A stretch of 64,000 nt of DNA from Xanthomonas sp. DAR 34887. Lineage in GTDB: Bacteria > Pseudomonadota > Gammaproteobacteria > Xanthomonadales > Xanthomonadaceae. The position numbers and the translations under genes were made by a program. Every line of letters starts with the position of its first letter. Positions within the stretch are counted from its first letter, which is position 1. The notes below the pieces were generated by a model. It was not told the DNA's origin. It searched no databases and saw nothing but the letters and a program-made list of their open reading frames with translations. Positions 7,877 to 22,098 of this stretch are shown piece by piece. The DNA lies in NCBI RefSeq assembly GCF_041245805.1, contig NZ_CP162490.1, forward strand, positions 4,317,001 to 4,381,000, written 5' to 3'.

Positions 7877-10800
7877 TCACCAGCCGAAGCCGGCACCGAT
7901 GCCGACCGAGCTGTCGTCGCCGCTGAACGCGCCGCCGATGGTCAGCGTGGCGCGATCGCTGAAGGCGCGCTGATAGCCCACCGACAGCGCCGACTCGCCG
8001 TTCTGGAAACCGACGCCGGCGCCGACCCGGTTCTGGGTGCGGATGCCCGCGGCGCTGGTGGCCATGTTGAGCATCGCCGCGCTCATCGCGCCCTGCCGGT
8101 CGATGCGGCGGTCCTGGTCGCGCAACCGCGCATCCACGTCGCCGCGCAGCACATCGAAGCTGTCGGCCATGGTGTTGAAGCGCGAATCGGCATACGACTT
8201 GGCGTTGGCCACGCCGCTGTCGAGCTGGCCCTTGTTGACCGCATCGGTGGCCTGCGTGCCGGCGGCGACGTTGGCGACCTGGCGCTCGTTGCCGGCGCTG
8301 CCCACCGACACCGTGTTGGCGCGGTCGGCGACCGACCCCTGGCCTAGCGCGACCGCCCCCTGCGCCGTGGCGCTGGCGCCCTGGCCGAGCGCGGTGCCCG
8401 AGGCGGCGGTGACGCTGGCGCCCTCGCCCATCGCCACCGCATTGGTCGCCACCGCGGCGATGTGGCTGTTGGCGCCCACCGCGGTGCTGCCGTCGGCGTT
8501 GACCTTGGCGTTGCTGCCGATCGCGGTGTCGTTGGGGCCGTGCGCATAGGCGCTGCCGCCGATCGCGGTGCCGGTGACGTCGTTGGCGCGCGCCGCGGTG
8601 CCGACCGCGGTCGCGCTCGCCCCCGCATCGGCCACCACCGATGCGCCGACCTGGGCGGTGGACGCGGTGCCGGACACGGTCGCCGACTCGGACACCGCCT
8701 GCGCGGTGGCCATGCTCGACTCCGGCTCCGCGACCGAGGCCACGCTGGCGACACGCGCACTGCGTGCCACGCTGGCGCTGCCGCCGCTGCGCGCATCCAG
8801 CTCGCTGACCTTGCCATCCAGCGCCGCCAGCGCATCGCCGACGTTGCTGTAGCTGGCGCCCTGAATCACGTAGGTCGGCGCCACGAACAGGCCTTGCGCG
8901 CCGAGCCCGGCGCCGCCGCCGAGGAACGTGGCCATGTTGCTCAGCGACTGGTACAGCTGGCTGCCGTTGATCGCCTCGGTGCTGCCGGCGGCGATGCTGC
9001 CCGCGGTCAGGTTGACGATGCGCCGCGTGGCCGGACCGCCGCGGCCGTTGCCGCTGCCCAGCGACACCGTGTCGGCCTCGTAGACGCGCGAACCGGCGCC
9101 GAGCGCGACCGCATTGTCGGCCGACACGCCGGCGTTGGCGCCGATCGCCACGCCGTTGCTGCCGCTGTTGCGCACGAAGCTGTTGTAGCCCAGCGCCACC
9201 CCGTTCTCGCCGATCGCATTGGTCTGCAGGCCGATCGCGGTGCTGCGCGCGCCGCTGGCCGAACTGCTGGCACCGGACGCGGTCGCACCGGCGCCGCTGG
9301 CGACGCTGGCCACGCCCAGCGCGGTGCTGCGCAAGCCGCTGGCGGTGGCGCCGGCACCGGCTGCGGTGCTGTTCTCGCCGCTGGCACTGGCCACCCCGCT
9401 GCCAGAGCTCTGGAAGTCGGCGCTGGTTTCGCCGGCGGCCGCGGCCACCGCGTCGAGCTGCGCCTTGTTCACCGCATCGGTGGCGTTGAGCGCCGCGCCG
9501 ACGTTGGTGATGCGGCGCGTGGCCGGCGCACTGACCCCGTTGCCGCCGCCCACCGACACCACGTTGGCTTCGCTGGCGCGCGAGCCGGCGCCGAGCGCGA
9601 CGCTGTTGCTGCCGCTGGCCCAGGCATTGGTACCCAGCGCGGTGGCGTTGATGCCACTGTACGCATAGGAATCCTGGCCGATCGCGGTCCCACCCTGCGC
9701 CGTGGCCCAGGCGAACTGGCCCACCGCGGTGGTCTGCGCCGCAGTGGCCCAGGCCGAGGCGCCGAGCGCGGTCGCATCCTCGCCGGTGGCGCGGGCGCTG
9801 TAGCCCAGCGCCGACGCATACGCACCCGACGCGGTGCTGCCCCAGCCCAACGCCGAGGCATTGGTGCCCGCCGCCTCCGCGCCGTAGCCGAACGCGCTGG
9901 TACGGGTACCGCTGGCGCTGCTGAACGCACCGACCGCGGTGCTGTAGTCGGTCGTGGCCTCGGCCTTGTAGCCGTTGGCGGTGGACTGCAGGCCGGCGGC
10001 CGTGGCACCGGCGCCGCTGGCGCTGCTGAACGCGGCAGTGGCCTGCGCGCCCGCGCCGAGCGCGGTGGCGCCGACCTCGCTGGCGGCGGTGGTGCCGTCG
10101 AGCAACACGTTGCCGGCGTCGTCGGTGTAGTACAGCGAGCCACCGATCGCGGTGCTGGATTCGCCGGTGGCGGTGGCGTTGTAACCGGACGCGGTGGCGT
10201 ACTGCGCACCGGCCAACGCGCCGCTGCCGAACGCCGAGGCGCCGGTGCCGAGCGCGTTGGACGCTTCGCCGGCGGCGGTGGCATAGGTGCCTTCGACATA
10301 GCTGCCGACGTCGTCGGCCGGCGCTGCGCCACCGCTGGCCTTGAACTGTTTGCCGGTGGCATCGGCGGACTGCTTGACCGCATCCAGCTGCGCGACGTTG
10401 ACCGCATCGGTGGCTTCGGTACCGGCGGCGACATTGGCGATCTGCCGCTCGCTGCCGGCGCTGCCCACCGACACGGTGTTGTCGCGGTCCGCCTCGGACA
10501 GCGCGCCCAGCGCCACGCTGTTGTTGCCAGAGGCATAGGCGCCATAGCCGAAGGCGCTGGAATCGGCGGCACTGGCGTAGGCCAGGCTGCCGATGGCGGT
10601 GCTGAAATCGGCGGTGGCGCCCGCGCCGGCACCGAACGCCGACGAATTGGCGCCGGAGGCCTCGGCCGGAATCAGCCCGAAGAACGAGGTGCCGCCGACC
10701 GCGACGCTCTCCTCGCCCGACGCCACGCTGTATTCGCCCACCGCCACGCTGCTGGTGCCGGAGGCGGTGGAGGAGACGCCGACCGCGGTACCGTAATCGC

Positions 10801-13800
10801 CGGCGGCGAGCGCGCCATAGCCCAGCGCCGAGGACAGATAGCCGCTGGCTTCGCTGTAGCCGCCAAGCGCAGTCGCCCCGATGTTGGAAGCGCTGCTGCG
10901 GAAACCGGTCGCAGTGGCCTGATTGTCCGAGGCGACGGCTTCGTTGCCGGTGGCGGTGGAATACGTCCCGCTGGCCTGCGCGCCGGCACCGCTGGCGCTG
11001 GCGCCGATCTCGCTGGCCTGCGCACCGTTGCCGATGGCGATGCTGTCCTGGCCCAGCGCCTGGCTGTCGCTGCCGAGCGCGACCGCATCGCTGCCGCTGG
11101 ACACCGCGTTGAAGCCGATCGCGGTGGCCCCGGCGGCCAGCGCATTGGCGCCGCCGCCCAGCGCGGTGCTGCCGTCGCCGATCGCATTGGCCGCCTCGCC
11201 GGCGGCCAGCGCATTGTCGCCTTCGACATAGGCGCCAGCGTCGCTGGCATCGCTGCCGCTGGCCTGGAAGTACTTGCTGGTGGTTTCCGCCGCCTGCTTG
11301 ACCGCGTCGAGCTGGGCGACGTTGACCGCGTCGGTGGCTTCGGTGCCGGCGGCGACATTGGTGATCTGGCGCTCGTTGCCGGCGCTGCCCACCGACACGC
11401 TGTAGGCGCGATCGGCCACGGATCCTGCGCCCAGCGCCACGGCGTTGGAAGCAGTCGCCTCGCTGCCGGCGCCGATCGCCACCGCGCTTTCCGCATCCGC
11501 CAGGCTGTTGGTGCCCAGGGCGATGGTGTTGACCTGGTTGCCCAGCGCCTGGAAGCCCATCGCCACGCTGTAGTTGCCGTAGCCGAACGCCCCACGGCCC
11601 ACCGCGGTGGCGCTGAGGCCCGGCGCCCAGCTGTTGAAGCCGATCGAGGTGGCGCCGCTGCCGCTGGCCCACGCGCCGGTGCCGAAGGCCGAGGCATTGG
11701 TGCCGGTCGCCCAGGCCGAAGCGCCGAACGCCGACGCGCCGTCGGCGGTGGCCCAGGCGTAGGCGCCGCTGGCGCTGGCGTCGTCGCCGCTGGCCCAGGC
11801 ATTGTCGCCCTGCGCCAGGCTGTAGCTGCCGGTCGCACGCGCCTTGTAGCCGCCGGCGGTGCTGTGGTCGCCGGTGGCTTGCGCGCCGTAGCCGGTGGCG
11901 GTTGCCAGCGCACCGGTGGCCTGCGCGCCGGCACCGATGGCGGTGGCGTTCTCGCCGGCGTTGGCGCCGATCAGTTGCGCATTGCCGTCGGCGTCGGTGA
12001 TCGGCTGGTTGTACTGGTCGAAGGCCTGGCCCTGGCCGCCGATGGCGGTGCTGCCGTTGCCGCCGGCGCTGCTGCCGTTGCCGAGCGCGACCGCATCGTT
12101 GCCGACCGCGGCGGCACCGCTGCCGTAGGCGGCTGCGCCGGTGCCGTAGGCATTGGCCGCATCGCCCGCGGCGACGGCGCCCTCGCCGTCGGCATAGGCG
12201 CCGACCGTGCCGCCGCCGCTGCTGGTGAAGAACTTGGCGGTGGTGTCGGCGGTCTGCTTGACCGCGTCCAGCTGCGCCACGTTGACCGCGTCGGTGGCCT
12301 GGGTGCCGGCGGCGACATTGGCGATCTGCCGTTCGCTGCCCACATCGCCCACCGACACCGTATTGGCGCGGCGTGCGACCGAGTTGGCGCCCAGCGCCAC
12401 GCTGTCGGCGGCGAGCGCGGTGCTGTAGTAGCCGAGCGCGGTGCTGTTGGCGCCGCTGGCCCAGGACTCGGCGCCCAGCGCCGTGGCGAAGGCGCCCGGC
12501 GCATAGGCGAAGTAGCCCAGCGCGGCGCTTTCCAGGCCGGATGCCTCGCTGAGGCTGCCGCTGGCCAGACTGTAATCGCCCGACGCGATCGCGCCGGCGC
12601 CGAACGCCGCCGCGCTCTCGCCGCTGGCCTGGGTCTGCACGAACAGGCCCAGGCCCGGGATCAGGTCGGCCGGACCGCCGACGGCGACGCTGCTGGCGCC
12701 GCTCGCCGCGCTCTGCGTACCTACCGCGGTGGCGTAGTCGCCGGTGGCGTTGGCCACCGCGCCGAAGGCCGAGGCCTGCGCGCCGCTGGCGTAGGCGCCC
12801 ACGCCCACCGCCGAAGCGGCGAAGCCGGCGGCGTCGGCGCTGGCGCCCAACGCGGTGCCGCCGACGCCGGCGCTGGTCGCGCCGGTGTCCACCGCCACGC
12901 CGCCGTTGGTGATCAGCGGGTCGCCGTTCTCGTCGACCGCCACGCCGCCCACGGCGACCGCTGCCGGGCCGGTGGCCTGCGCGTTGGTGCCGAACGCGGC
13001 GCTGTTCTGTCCCGCTGCGACCGCGCCGCTGCCGACCGCGGTGGCGCCGCTGCTCAGCGCATCGGCACCGCCGCCGAGCGCGGTGCTGCCGTTGCCGATG
13101 GCATTGGCCGCCTCGCCCGCGGCCAGCGCATCGTCGCCTTCGACATAGGCGCCGGCGTCGCTGTTGCCGCTGCCGCTGGCCTGGAAATGCTTGGCGGTCG
13201 CGTTGGCGACGCCGGCGACGGCATCGAGCTGGTTGCGGTTCACCGCATCGGTGCCTTCGGTGCCGGCGGCGACATTGGCGATCTGGCGCTCGTTGCCGGC
13301 GCTGCCGACCGACACCGTGTCGGCGCGATCGGCGGTGGAGCCCTGGCCCAGCGCGACGCTGCCGGCGGCCGCCGCCTTGGCGCCGTAGCCCAGCGCGGTG
13401 GCGTCGTCGGCCTGCGCCCAGGACGCGCCGCCGAGCGCGGTGCTGGAGTCGCCGTCGGCCGAACTCAGCCAGCCGATCGAGGTGGAGAACGCGCCGTTGG
13501 CCCAGGCGCCCGCGCCGAACGCGGAGCCGCCTTCGCCCTGCGCTTCGGTGGCGAAGAAGCCGAGCACGGTGCCGCCGACCGCGGTGCTGGACTCGCCGCT
13601 GGCCAGGCTCGATTCGCCCAGCGCCACGGCACTGCCGCCGCTGGCATTGGCGCCGTAGCCGAACGCGGAGGCGAAATCGCCGCCGGCCTGGCTGAAGCCG
13701 CCGTTCGCGGTGCTGGCCAGGCCACCCGCTTCGGCGGAGAAACCGGTCGCCGTGCTCTGCACGCCGTCGGCGCGCGCGGCGGTACCGAGCGCAGTGCTGA

Positions 13801-14863
13801 ACGCGCCGTTGCCCTGCGCGCCCGCGCCGAACGCGCTGGCGCCCTGTGCGGCGGCGCTGGTGGTGCCTTCCAGCAACACCTCGCCGTTGTCGTCGACGAT
13901 CGAAAGCGCACCGCCGACCGCGGTCGCCGAAGCGCCGGTCGCGGTCGCGTTGCTGCCCACCGCGGTCGCATTGCCGCCGATGCTGGTGGCGCCGCTGCCG
14001 AGCGCGCTGCTGCCGTTGCCGATCGCGTTGGCGGCTTCGCCGGCGGCCAGCGCGTTGTCGCCTTCGACATAGGCGCCGGCGTCGCTGTCGGCGCTGCCGC
14101 TGGACTGGAAATACTTCGCCGTGGTGTCGGCGGTCTGCTTGACCGCGTCCAGCTGCGCCACGTTGACCGCGTCGGTGGCCTCGGTGCCGGCGGCGACGTT
14201 GGTGATCTGGCGCTCGTTGCCGGCCTTGCCGACCGAGACGCTGTCGTCGCGATCGGCCACTGCATCGGCGCCCAACGCCACGCTGTTCTCGCCCTGCGCG
14301 ACGGCGGCATTGCCCAGCGCGGTGCTGTTGCGGCCGGCCGCATTGGAGAAGCCGCCGATGGCGGTCGAGTAGTCGGCATCGGCGCTGGCGGCCAGGCCGA
14401 GCGACGCGCTGGCGACGCCGGTTGCCACGCTCTCGGCGCCCAGCGCGGTGGCGCCGGTGCCTTGGGCGGTGCTGTAGTAGCCGAGGGCGGTGGATTCCAG
14501 GCCGCTCGCTTCGCTCAGCGTGCCGCTGGCCACGCTGCCGTCGCCGCTGGCGTTGCTGGCCGCGCCGGTGGCGGTGCTCTGCTCGCCGCTGGCGCTGCTT
14601 TCGGCGCCGACCGCGGTGGCGTAGTCGCCGCTGGCGCTGGCGCCGTCGCCGATTTGCAGCGCCTGCGCCTGTGCGGCCGAGGGCAGGACGGATCCGCCGG
14701 CGCCCAGCGCCATGGCGATCGCGGCCGACAAGGCCAGGCCCTGCGCGCGCCCAGCCCTGCCTTCGCGAACGAGCTGGCCGCGGGAATCGCCGCTGGCCAG
14801 TTCCGAGGCCACGGTCCACATCCCCAACGCCTTGTTCCAGACCTTGCGATAAATCCGATTCAT
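7877..14863 (-). CDS. Giant trimeric autotransporter adhesin (YadA family)
   Basis: 2328 residues from ATG 14863, preceded by GAGGAG. The longer frame from 15091 starts upstream of the typical extended signal (ESPR: MNRIYRKVWNKALGMWTVAS) and is rejected. The signal ends near AAQAQA. The passenger alternates YadA-head repeats (SxAxGxxS type left-handed roll) with eight neck insertions of the form NVAAGTxATDAVNxxQL. The C-terminal 90 or so residues form the coiled stalk and four-strand YadA anchor, ending in the aromatic residue (FGW) needed for outer-membrane insertion. Such proteins trimerise on the surface for adhesion or biofilm. The many antisense open frames here are composition artefacts. 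Confidence 0.95.
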   Translation of the reverse strand: MNRIYRKVWNKALGMWTVASELASGDSRGQLVREGRAGRAQGLALSAAIAMALGAGGSVLPSAAQAQALQIGDGASASGDYATAVGAESSASGEQSTATGAASNASGDGSVASGTLSEASGLESTALGYYSTAQGTGATALGAESVATGVASASLGLAASADADYSTAIGGFSNAAGRNSTALGNAAVAQGENSVALGADAVADRDDSVSVGKAGNERQITNVAAGTEATDAVNVAQLDAVKQTADTTAKYFQSSGSADSDAGAYVEGDNALAAGEAANAIGNGSSALGSGATSIGGNATAVGSNATATGASATAVGGALSIVDDNGEVLLEGTTSAAAQGASAFGAGAQGNGAFSTALGTAARADGVQSTATGFSAEAGGLASTANGGFSQAGGDFASAFGYGANASGGSAVALGESSLASGESSTAVGGTVLGFFATEAQGEGGSAFGAGAWANGAFSTSIGWLSSADGDSSTALGGASWAQADDATALGYGAKAAAAGSVALGQGSTADRADTVSVGSAGNERQIANVAAGTEGTDAVNRNQLDAVAGVANATAKHFQASGSGNSDAGAYVEGDDALAAGEAANAIGNGSTALGGGADALSSGATAVGSGAVAAGQNSAAFGTNAQATGPAAVAVGGVAVDENGDPLITNGGVAVDTGATSAGVGGTALGASADAAGFAASAVGVGAYASGAQASAFGAVANATGDYATAVGTQSAASGASSVAVGGPADLIPGLGLFVQTQASGESAAAFGAGAIASGDYSLASGSLSEASGLESAALGYFAYAPGAFATALGAESWASGANSTALGYYSTALAADSVALGANSVARRANTVSVGDVGSERQIANVAAGTQATDAVNVAQLDAVKQTADTTAKFFTSSGGGTVGAYADGEGAVAAGDAANAYGTGAAAYGSGAAAVGNDAVALGNGSSAGGNGSTAIGGQGQAFDQYNQPITDADGNAQLIGANAGENATAIGAGAQATGALATATGYGAQATGDHSTAGGYKARATGSYSLAQGDNAWASGDDASASGAYAWATADGASAFGASAWATGTNASAFGTGAWASGSGATSIGFNSWAPGLSATAVGRGAFGYGNYSVAMGFQALGNQVNTIALGTNSLADAESAVAIGAGSEATASNAVALGAGSVADRAYSVSVGSAGNERQITNVAAGTEATDAVNVAQLDAVKQAAETTSKYFQASGSDASDAGAYVEGDNALAAGEAANAIGDGSTALGGGANALAAGATAIGFNAVSSGSDAVALGSDSQALGQDSIAIGNGAQASEIGASASGAGAQASGTYSTATGNEAVASDNQATATGFRSSASNIGATALGGYSEASGYLSSALGYGALAAGDYGTAVGVSSTASGTSSVAVGEYSVASGEESVAVGGTSFFGLIPAEASGANSSAFGAGAGATADFSTAIGSLAYASAADSSAFGYGAYASGNNSVALGALSEADRDNTVSVGSAGSERQIANVAAGTEATDAVNVAQLDAVKQSADATGKQFKASGGAAPADDVGSYVEGTYATAAGEASNALGTGASAFGSGALAGAQYATASGYNATATGESSTAIGGSLYYTDDAGNVLLDGTTAASEVGATALGAGAQATAAFSSASGAGATAAGLQSTANGYKAEATTDYSTAVGAFSSASGTRTSAFGYGAEAAGTNASALGWGSTASGAYASALGYSARATGEDATALGASAWATAAQTTAVGQFAWATAQGGTAIGQDSYAYSGINATALGTNAWASGSNSVALGAGSRASEANVVSVGGGNGVSAPATRRITNVGAALNATDAVNKAQLDAVAAAAGETSADFQSSGSGVASASGENSTAAGAGATASGLRSTALGVASVASGAGATASGASSSASGARSTAIGLQTNAIGENGVALGYNSFVRNSGSNGVAIGANAGVSADNAVALGAGSRVYEADTVSLGSGNGRGGPATRRIVNLTAGSIAAGSTEAINGSQLYQSLSNMATFLGGGAGLGAQGLFVAPTYVIQGASYSNVGDALAALDGKVSELDARSGGSASVARSARVASVASVAEPESSMATAQAVSESATVSGTASTAQVGASVVADAGASATAVGTAARANDVTGTAIGGSAYAHGPNDTAIGSNAKVNADGSTAVGANSHIAAVATNAVAMGEGASVTAASGTALGQGASATAQGAVALGQGSVADRANTVSVGSAGNERQVANVAAGTQATDAVNKGQLDSGVANAKSYADSRFNTMADSFDVLRGDVDARLRDQDRRIDRQGAMSAAMLNMATSAAGIRTQNRVGAGVGFQNGESALSVGYQRAFSDRATLTIGGAFSGDDSSVGIGAGFGW
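9466..14180 (-). repeat. About 930-bp super-repeats in the adhesin passenger
   Basis: The neck-encoding sequence recurs at about 14163, 13241, 12282, 11321, 10396 and 9466, a spacing of 922-961 bp. Four of the first five necks (all but the one at 12282) are followed by a linker of the type SDAGAYVEGDNALAAGEAAN, then a fresh run of head repeats. The copies are diverged at the DNA level. Two further necks (about 9010 and 8235) lie closer to the anchor and are spaced differently. Confidence 0.85.
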
Positions 14864-15041
14864 CGAGTACTGCTCCTCAATAGGCTGGTTTTTGGTCAGA
14901 AAAGCCACCCTCGCCCGGCATTCCAGCCGGCCGACCCCCTGTCGGTATTTGCGCCGCATCCCTGACCGGAGCGCGACAGGCTGGCGCCTGTCGCTGCGCG
15001 TCTGCCTTGATGAACCAAGACGAAATGCGGAACTGGCTGGA

Positions 15042-15070
15042 GTGTTAACCCCGTATCTTGAGTACGTCAA
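15042..15070 (-). promoter_or_regulatory. Possible adhesin promoter
   Basis: On the minus strand, TTGACG (15065-15070) and TAACAC (15042-15047) are separated by 17 bp inside an AT-rich island, about 180 bp before the adhesin ATG. The -35 is good and the -10 is weak. This is an eye-level call only. Confidence 0.3.
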
Positions 15071-15461
15071 GTTTTTGACTAAAAACGGCACGATCAGGGA
15101 TGGAAATCTCGGATTTACAACTTAATTGTTAATATTTCGATAAATTTCAATCAAAACAAGACATTCCGCCAAATTCTCGGCACAGCACTTGCCATGCGTT
15201 GACGCTGGACGGAAGCGGCATCGGCTGCTGCGCCAAGGGTTTGACGCGAATCAAGGAAATAGCGGAGAGGTCTGGATGCCGGTCCGAGGCGGGGGCGTGT
15301 TCCCGCTGTGCACAAGGGCGACTGCGCAGAATGCGGTCGTGGCGGCCGGTAGAAGGCGCCGGCTCAGGCGGTCGCCGGCGGGTGCAACTCGGGGTCTTCA
15401 GCCAGTGGCAGGCTGCAGAGGTGGCTGTCGCTTGGCGATCGGGAACGGCATGGACAGCCGC

Positions 15462-15612
15462 CGAGGCTACGCCCGCACCCTCATCCGCCCCTGCGGGGCA
15501 CCTTCCCCCGAAAAGGGGCCATGGTCCCGACGGGAGAAGGAACAGCTGAGCCCCTCTCCCACCGGGAGAGGGGTTGGGGTGAGGGTCCGGCGCGAAGCGA
15601 CTCGCGAAGTCG
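15462..15612. repeat. CCCTCTCCC-type dispersed repeat, one copy
   Basis: A unit of about 150 bp with several short palindromes: CATCCGCCCCTGCGGGGC, a CTTCCCCCG...CGGGAGAAG arm pair, and CCCCTCTCCC-ACC-GGGAGAGGGG followed by TTGGGGTGAGGGT. The same building blocks recur as a tandem array at 43.68-43.97 kb. It is noncoding and MITE- or REP-like. Confidence 0.8.
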
Positions 15613-15678
15613 AACGCATCGATACCGCTGCGGCTCCAGCAACCGCGCCCGCCGATGGCGGGCGCGGCAGGTGGGCGC

Positions 15679-19740
<4,062 letters not shown>

Positions 19741-20078
19741 GTCCGGGGAACCGTGTGAGGAAACGGGCCGGCTATTGTAGCTGGAGAGCCGGGATTGGGG
19801 ATTCGGGAGTTGGGATTGGCAAAAGCGGCGTTCCGCGCACTGAGGTTCGCCGGGCAACGGCTTGATGGCGTGCCCGTGGCGGGTTTGCGGAAGCGAGGGC
19901 GGATGGCGGCGTCCCGCGCAGGCACGCTCGCCAGGGAACGCGCTGACGGCGTCCTGATCGCAGTGGGCTTAGAGATTCAGGCTCCCGCATCGGGATGCGG
20001 GACCGAGCGTTGGAATTGGCCGCAGCAGTGCTCCGGCGAATCCCCAATCCCGAATGCCGAATCCCCGCGCGCGGCCCT
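19741..20078. repeat. purL-dsbC intergenic region with two GGGATTN arms
   Basis: 338 bp. One arm at 19787-19820 and an inverted arm at 20036-20067, about 215 bp apart, bracket a region with no gene. The purL promoter must lie here or upstream of it, but none is clear. Confidence 0.65.
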
Positions 20079-20879
20079 TTAACGGCTTCCGCCCGCCTTG
20101 GTCGCTTCCGCCGCGCGCTTGTCCAGCGCCTCGCGCAGTTGCGCCGGCGGCAGGTAGCCGCCGAGCTGGGTGCCGTCCGGGGCGAAGATCGCCGGGGTGC
20201 CGTTGACGCCCAGGCGCTGGCCCAGGTTGTACTGCATGGTCACCGGGTTCTTGCAGGCGGCCGCGCTCGGCACCTTGCCGTTGGCCTTGGCCTCGGTCAG
20301 CGCCTTCTTCTTGTCGGCCGCGCACCACACCGCGACCATGTCCTTGTAGTCCTGGCTGCCCAGGCCCATGCGCGGGAACGCCAGATACTCCACTGCGATG
20401 CCCTGCTTATTGAGCTCGGCGATCTCGCTGTGCAGCTTGCGGCAGTAGCCGCATTCGATGTCGGTGAACACGCTGATGGTGTACTTGGGGTTGGCCGGGG
20501 CGAACACGATGCGCTCGGTGCGCGGCGCCGATTCCAGCAGCTTGCGGCGGTAGCCCAGCAGGCCCTCGCTGGAGGCGAACTGCTTTTCCTGGATGTCGAA
20601 CGGCTGCGCCTGGAACAGGTAGCGGCCGTCGTCGGACACGTACAGCACCTGCCCGCCGACCACCACTTCGCGGAAGCCGGGGAACGGCGCGGCGCCGATG
20701 AAGTCGGGCTTGAAGTTCGGATCCAGCTGCAGCAGCGCCGCACGCACGCGCTGCTCGCCCGGGGCGCCGGCGGGGGCGGCGGCCGGCTTGGCCGGGGTGG
20801 CCGCGGTGGGCGAAGCCGGCTGCGCGCAGGCGGAAAGGGACGTGGCGCCCAGCAGCGCAAAAAGAGCAAGACGAAGCAT
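20079..20879 (-). CDS. dsbC: DsbC-like thiol:disulfide isomerase, probable lipoprotein
   Basis: 266 residues. The N-terminus has a lipobox LSAC (Cys18), so this copy is probably membrane-anchored, followed by an Ala/Pro linker. Residues about 42-115 match the DsbC dimerisation domain and the rest a thioredoxin fold with the active site CGYC (143-146) and a cis-Pro loop GTPAIF. It would reshuffle wrong disulfides in the periplasm, helping secreted enzymes. It follows xerD on the same strand (about 125 bp), a neighbour pair seen in many gammaproteobacteria. DsbG or another DsbC paralogue is possible, but CGYC favours DsbC. Confidence 0.9.
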   Translation of the reverse strand: MLRLALFALLGATSLSACAQPASPTAATPAKPAAAPAGAPGEQRVRAALLQLDPNFKPDFIGAAPFPGFREVVVGGQVLYVSDDGRYLFQAQPFDIQEKQFASSEGLLGYRRKLLESAPRTERIVFAPANPKYTISVFTDIECGYCRKLHSEIAELNKQGIAVEYLAFPRMGLGSQDYKDMVAVWCAADKKKALTEAKANGKVPSAAACKNPVTMQYNLGQRLGVNGTPAIFAPDGTQLGGYLPPAQLREALDKRAAEATKAGGSR

Positions 20880-21003
20880 TGGCTATCCATGAGGGCTGCG
20901 AATCGGCCGGATTGTCGCATACCGGCTGGTTCGCTCCATGTAGACAGGCTGAGCGGCTGCGGCACAGTTCGCGCGGGAGGTCGGAGGCGCCGCCCTGCGC
21001 GCC

Positions 21004-21978
21004 TCAGCCGCGCGGATGGTGCTTGCTGTGCAGTTTCTGCAGGTGTTCGCGCGCCACCAGGGTATAGATCTGGGTGGTGGACAGCGAGCTGTGGCCGAGC
21101 AGCATCTGCAGCGCGCGCAGGTCGGCGCCGCGGTTGAGCAGGTGGGTGGCGAAGCTGTGGCGCAGGCCGTGCGGACTGACCGCGGCCGGGTCGATGCCGG
21201 CCAGCGCCGCATAACGCTTGACCAGGCCCCAGAACTGCTGCCGGCTCAGCGGGCGTCGCGCCGCATCGATGAACATCGGCACGGTGCCGTCGCTGGCCGG
21301 CACCGCCTGCCCCGCCGCCAGCGCCGGCCGTGCCGTGTCCAGGTAGCGCTGCAGCCAGTGCTGCGATTCCTCGCCCAGCGGCACCAGGCGCTCCTTGCTG
21401 CCCTTGCCGGTGACCCGCAGCACGCCCTGGCGCAGGTTCACCGCGTTCGCCGGCAGGTTCACCAGTTCGCTGACGCGCAGGCCGGCGGCGTACATCAGTT
21501 CGAGCATGGCGCGGTCGCGCAGGCCGACCGGATCGGTGACTTCCGGTGCCGCCAGCAACGCGTCGATCTGGCTCTCGGCCAGCGCCTTGGGCAGGGAACG
21601 CGGCAGCTTGGGCGGGTCCAGCAACGCGGTCGGATCGTCGCCGCGCTCGCCGCGGCGCAGGCGCAAGGCGAAGAACGCGCGCAGCGACGACAGCCAACGT
21701 GCGTTGCTGCGTTGCGAATAGCCCAGCCGGGTGCGCCAGGCCAGGTAGTCGAACAAGGCCTGGCGATCGGCCCCGGCCAGGCCGCCGCCGGCGCCGTCGC
21801 GCCAGCGCGCGAAGCCTTCCAGATCGCGCCGGTAGCTGTCCAGGCTCTGCCGCGCCAGGCCCTGCTCGGCCCAGGCGGTGTCCAGAAACTGCTGGATCGC
21901 GGCGGCATCGGCATCGCGCAGCGGAGCCAGGTGCTGCGCCTGCTGGCGGCGTTCGGCGGGGGTGCGGAGTTCGGGCAT
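21004..21978 (-). CDS. xerD: Site-specific tyrosine recombinase XerD
   Basis: 324 residues. Resolves chromosome dimers at dif with XerC under FtsK control. SAM-like N-terminal core-binding domain (about 22-108) and catalytic domain with all tyrosine-recombinase residues: Arg168 (AAGLRVSEL), Lys192 (GKGSKER), His270 and Arg273 (SPHGLRHSF), His296 (LLGHSSLSTTQ) and Tyr305. The HGLRHSFATHLL block and the nearby dsbC-like gene favour XerD over XerC. It is about 20 residues longer than the E. coli protein, at the N-terminus. Confidence 0.93.
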   Translation of the reverse strand: MPELRTPAERRQQAQHLAPLRDADAAAIQQFLDTAWAEQGLARQSLDSYRRDLEGFARWRDGAGGGLAGADRQALFDYLAWRTRLGYSQRSNARWLSSLRAFFALRLRRGERGDDPTALLDPPKLPRSLPKALAESQIDALLAAPEVTDPVGLRDRAMLELMYAAGLRVSELVNLPANAVNLRQGVLRVTGKGSKERLVPLGEESQHWLQRYLDTARPALAAGQAVPASDGTVPMFIDAARRPLSRQQFWGLVKRYAALAGIDPAAVSPHGLRHSFATHLLNRGADLRALQMLLGHSSLSTTQIYTLVAREHLQKLHSKHHPRG

Positions 21979-22098
21979 CGGGAGAGCTTACGGGACTCGG
22001 GAAAGCCTAACGCCTGCTTCGCGCGGCGCAATGCGCGGCTACAGCGGTGGCGGCGCCAGCCGGTGACGCGCCGGTGGCGCTGCCGCTAAGCTGTGGCG

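Larger units (their letters stand above)
14864..15678. other. Intergenic region upstream of the adhesin and downstream of purL
   Basis: About 815 bp. The part next to the adhesin (15040-15180) is strikingly AT-rich for this genome and probably carries its promoter. A CCCTCTCCC-type dispersed repeat fills about 15462-15612. Open frames in between show no protein features. Confidence 0.6.

Noticed and set aside
9466..14180. Regular repeats that might suggest a CRISPR array
   Set aside because: The period is about 930 bp and the repeats encode adhesin necks in frame; no 25-40 bp repeats with unique spacers exist here.
7827..14819. A 2330-codon minus-strand frame shifted from the adhesin
   Set aside because: Arg-rich out-of-frame translation of the same repeats, with no protein features.
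8462..14965. A plus-strand frame of 2167 codons antisense to the adhesin
   Set aside because: It has no signal, domain or ribosome site and is rich in Ala/Gly/Arg. It is a by-product of the repetitive GC-rich adhesin codons; the minus-strand frame has ESPR, head, neck and anchor features.
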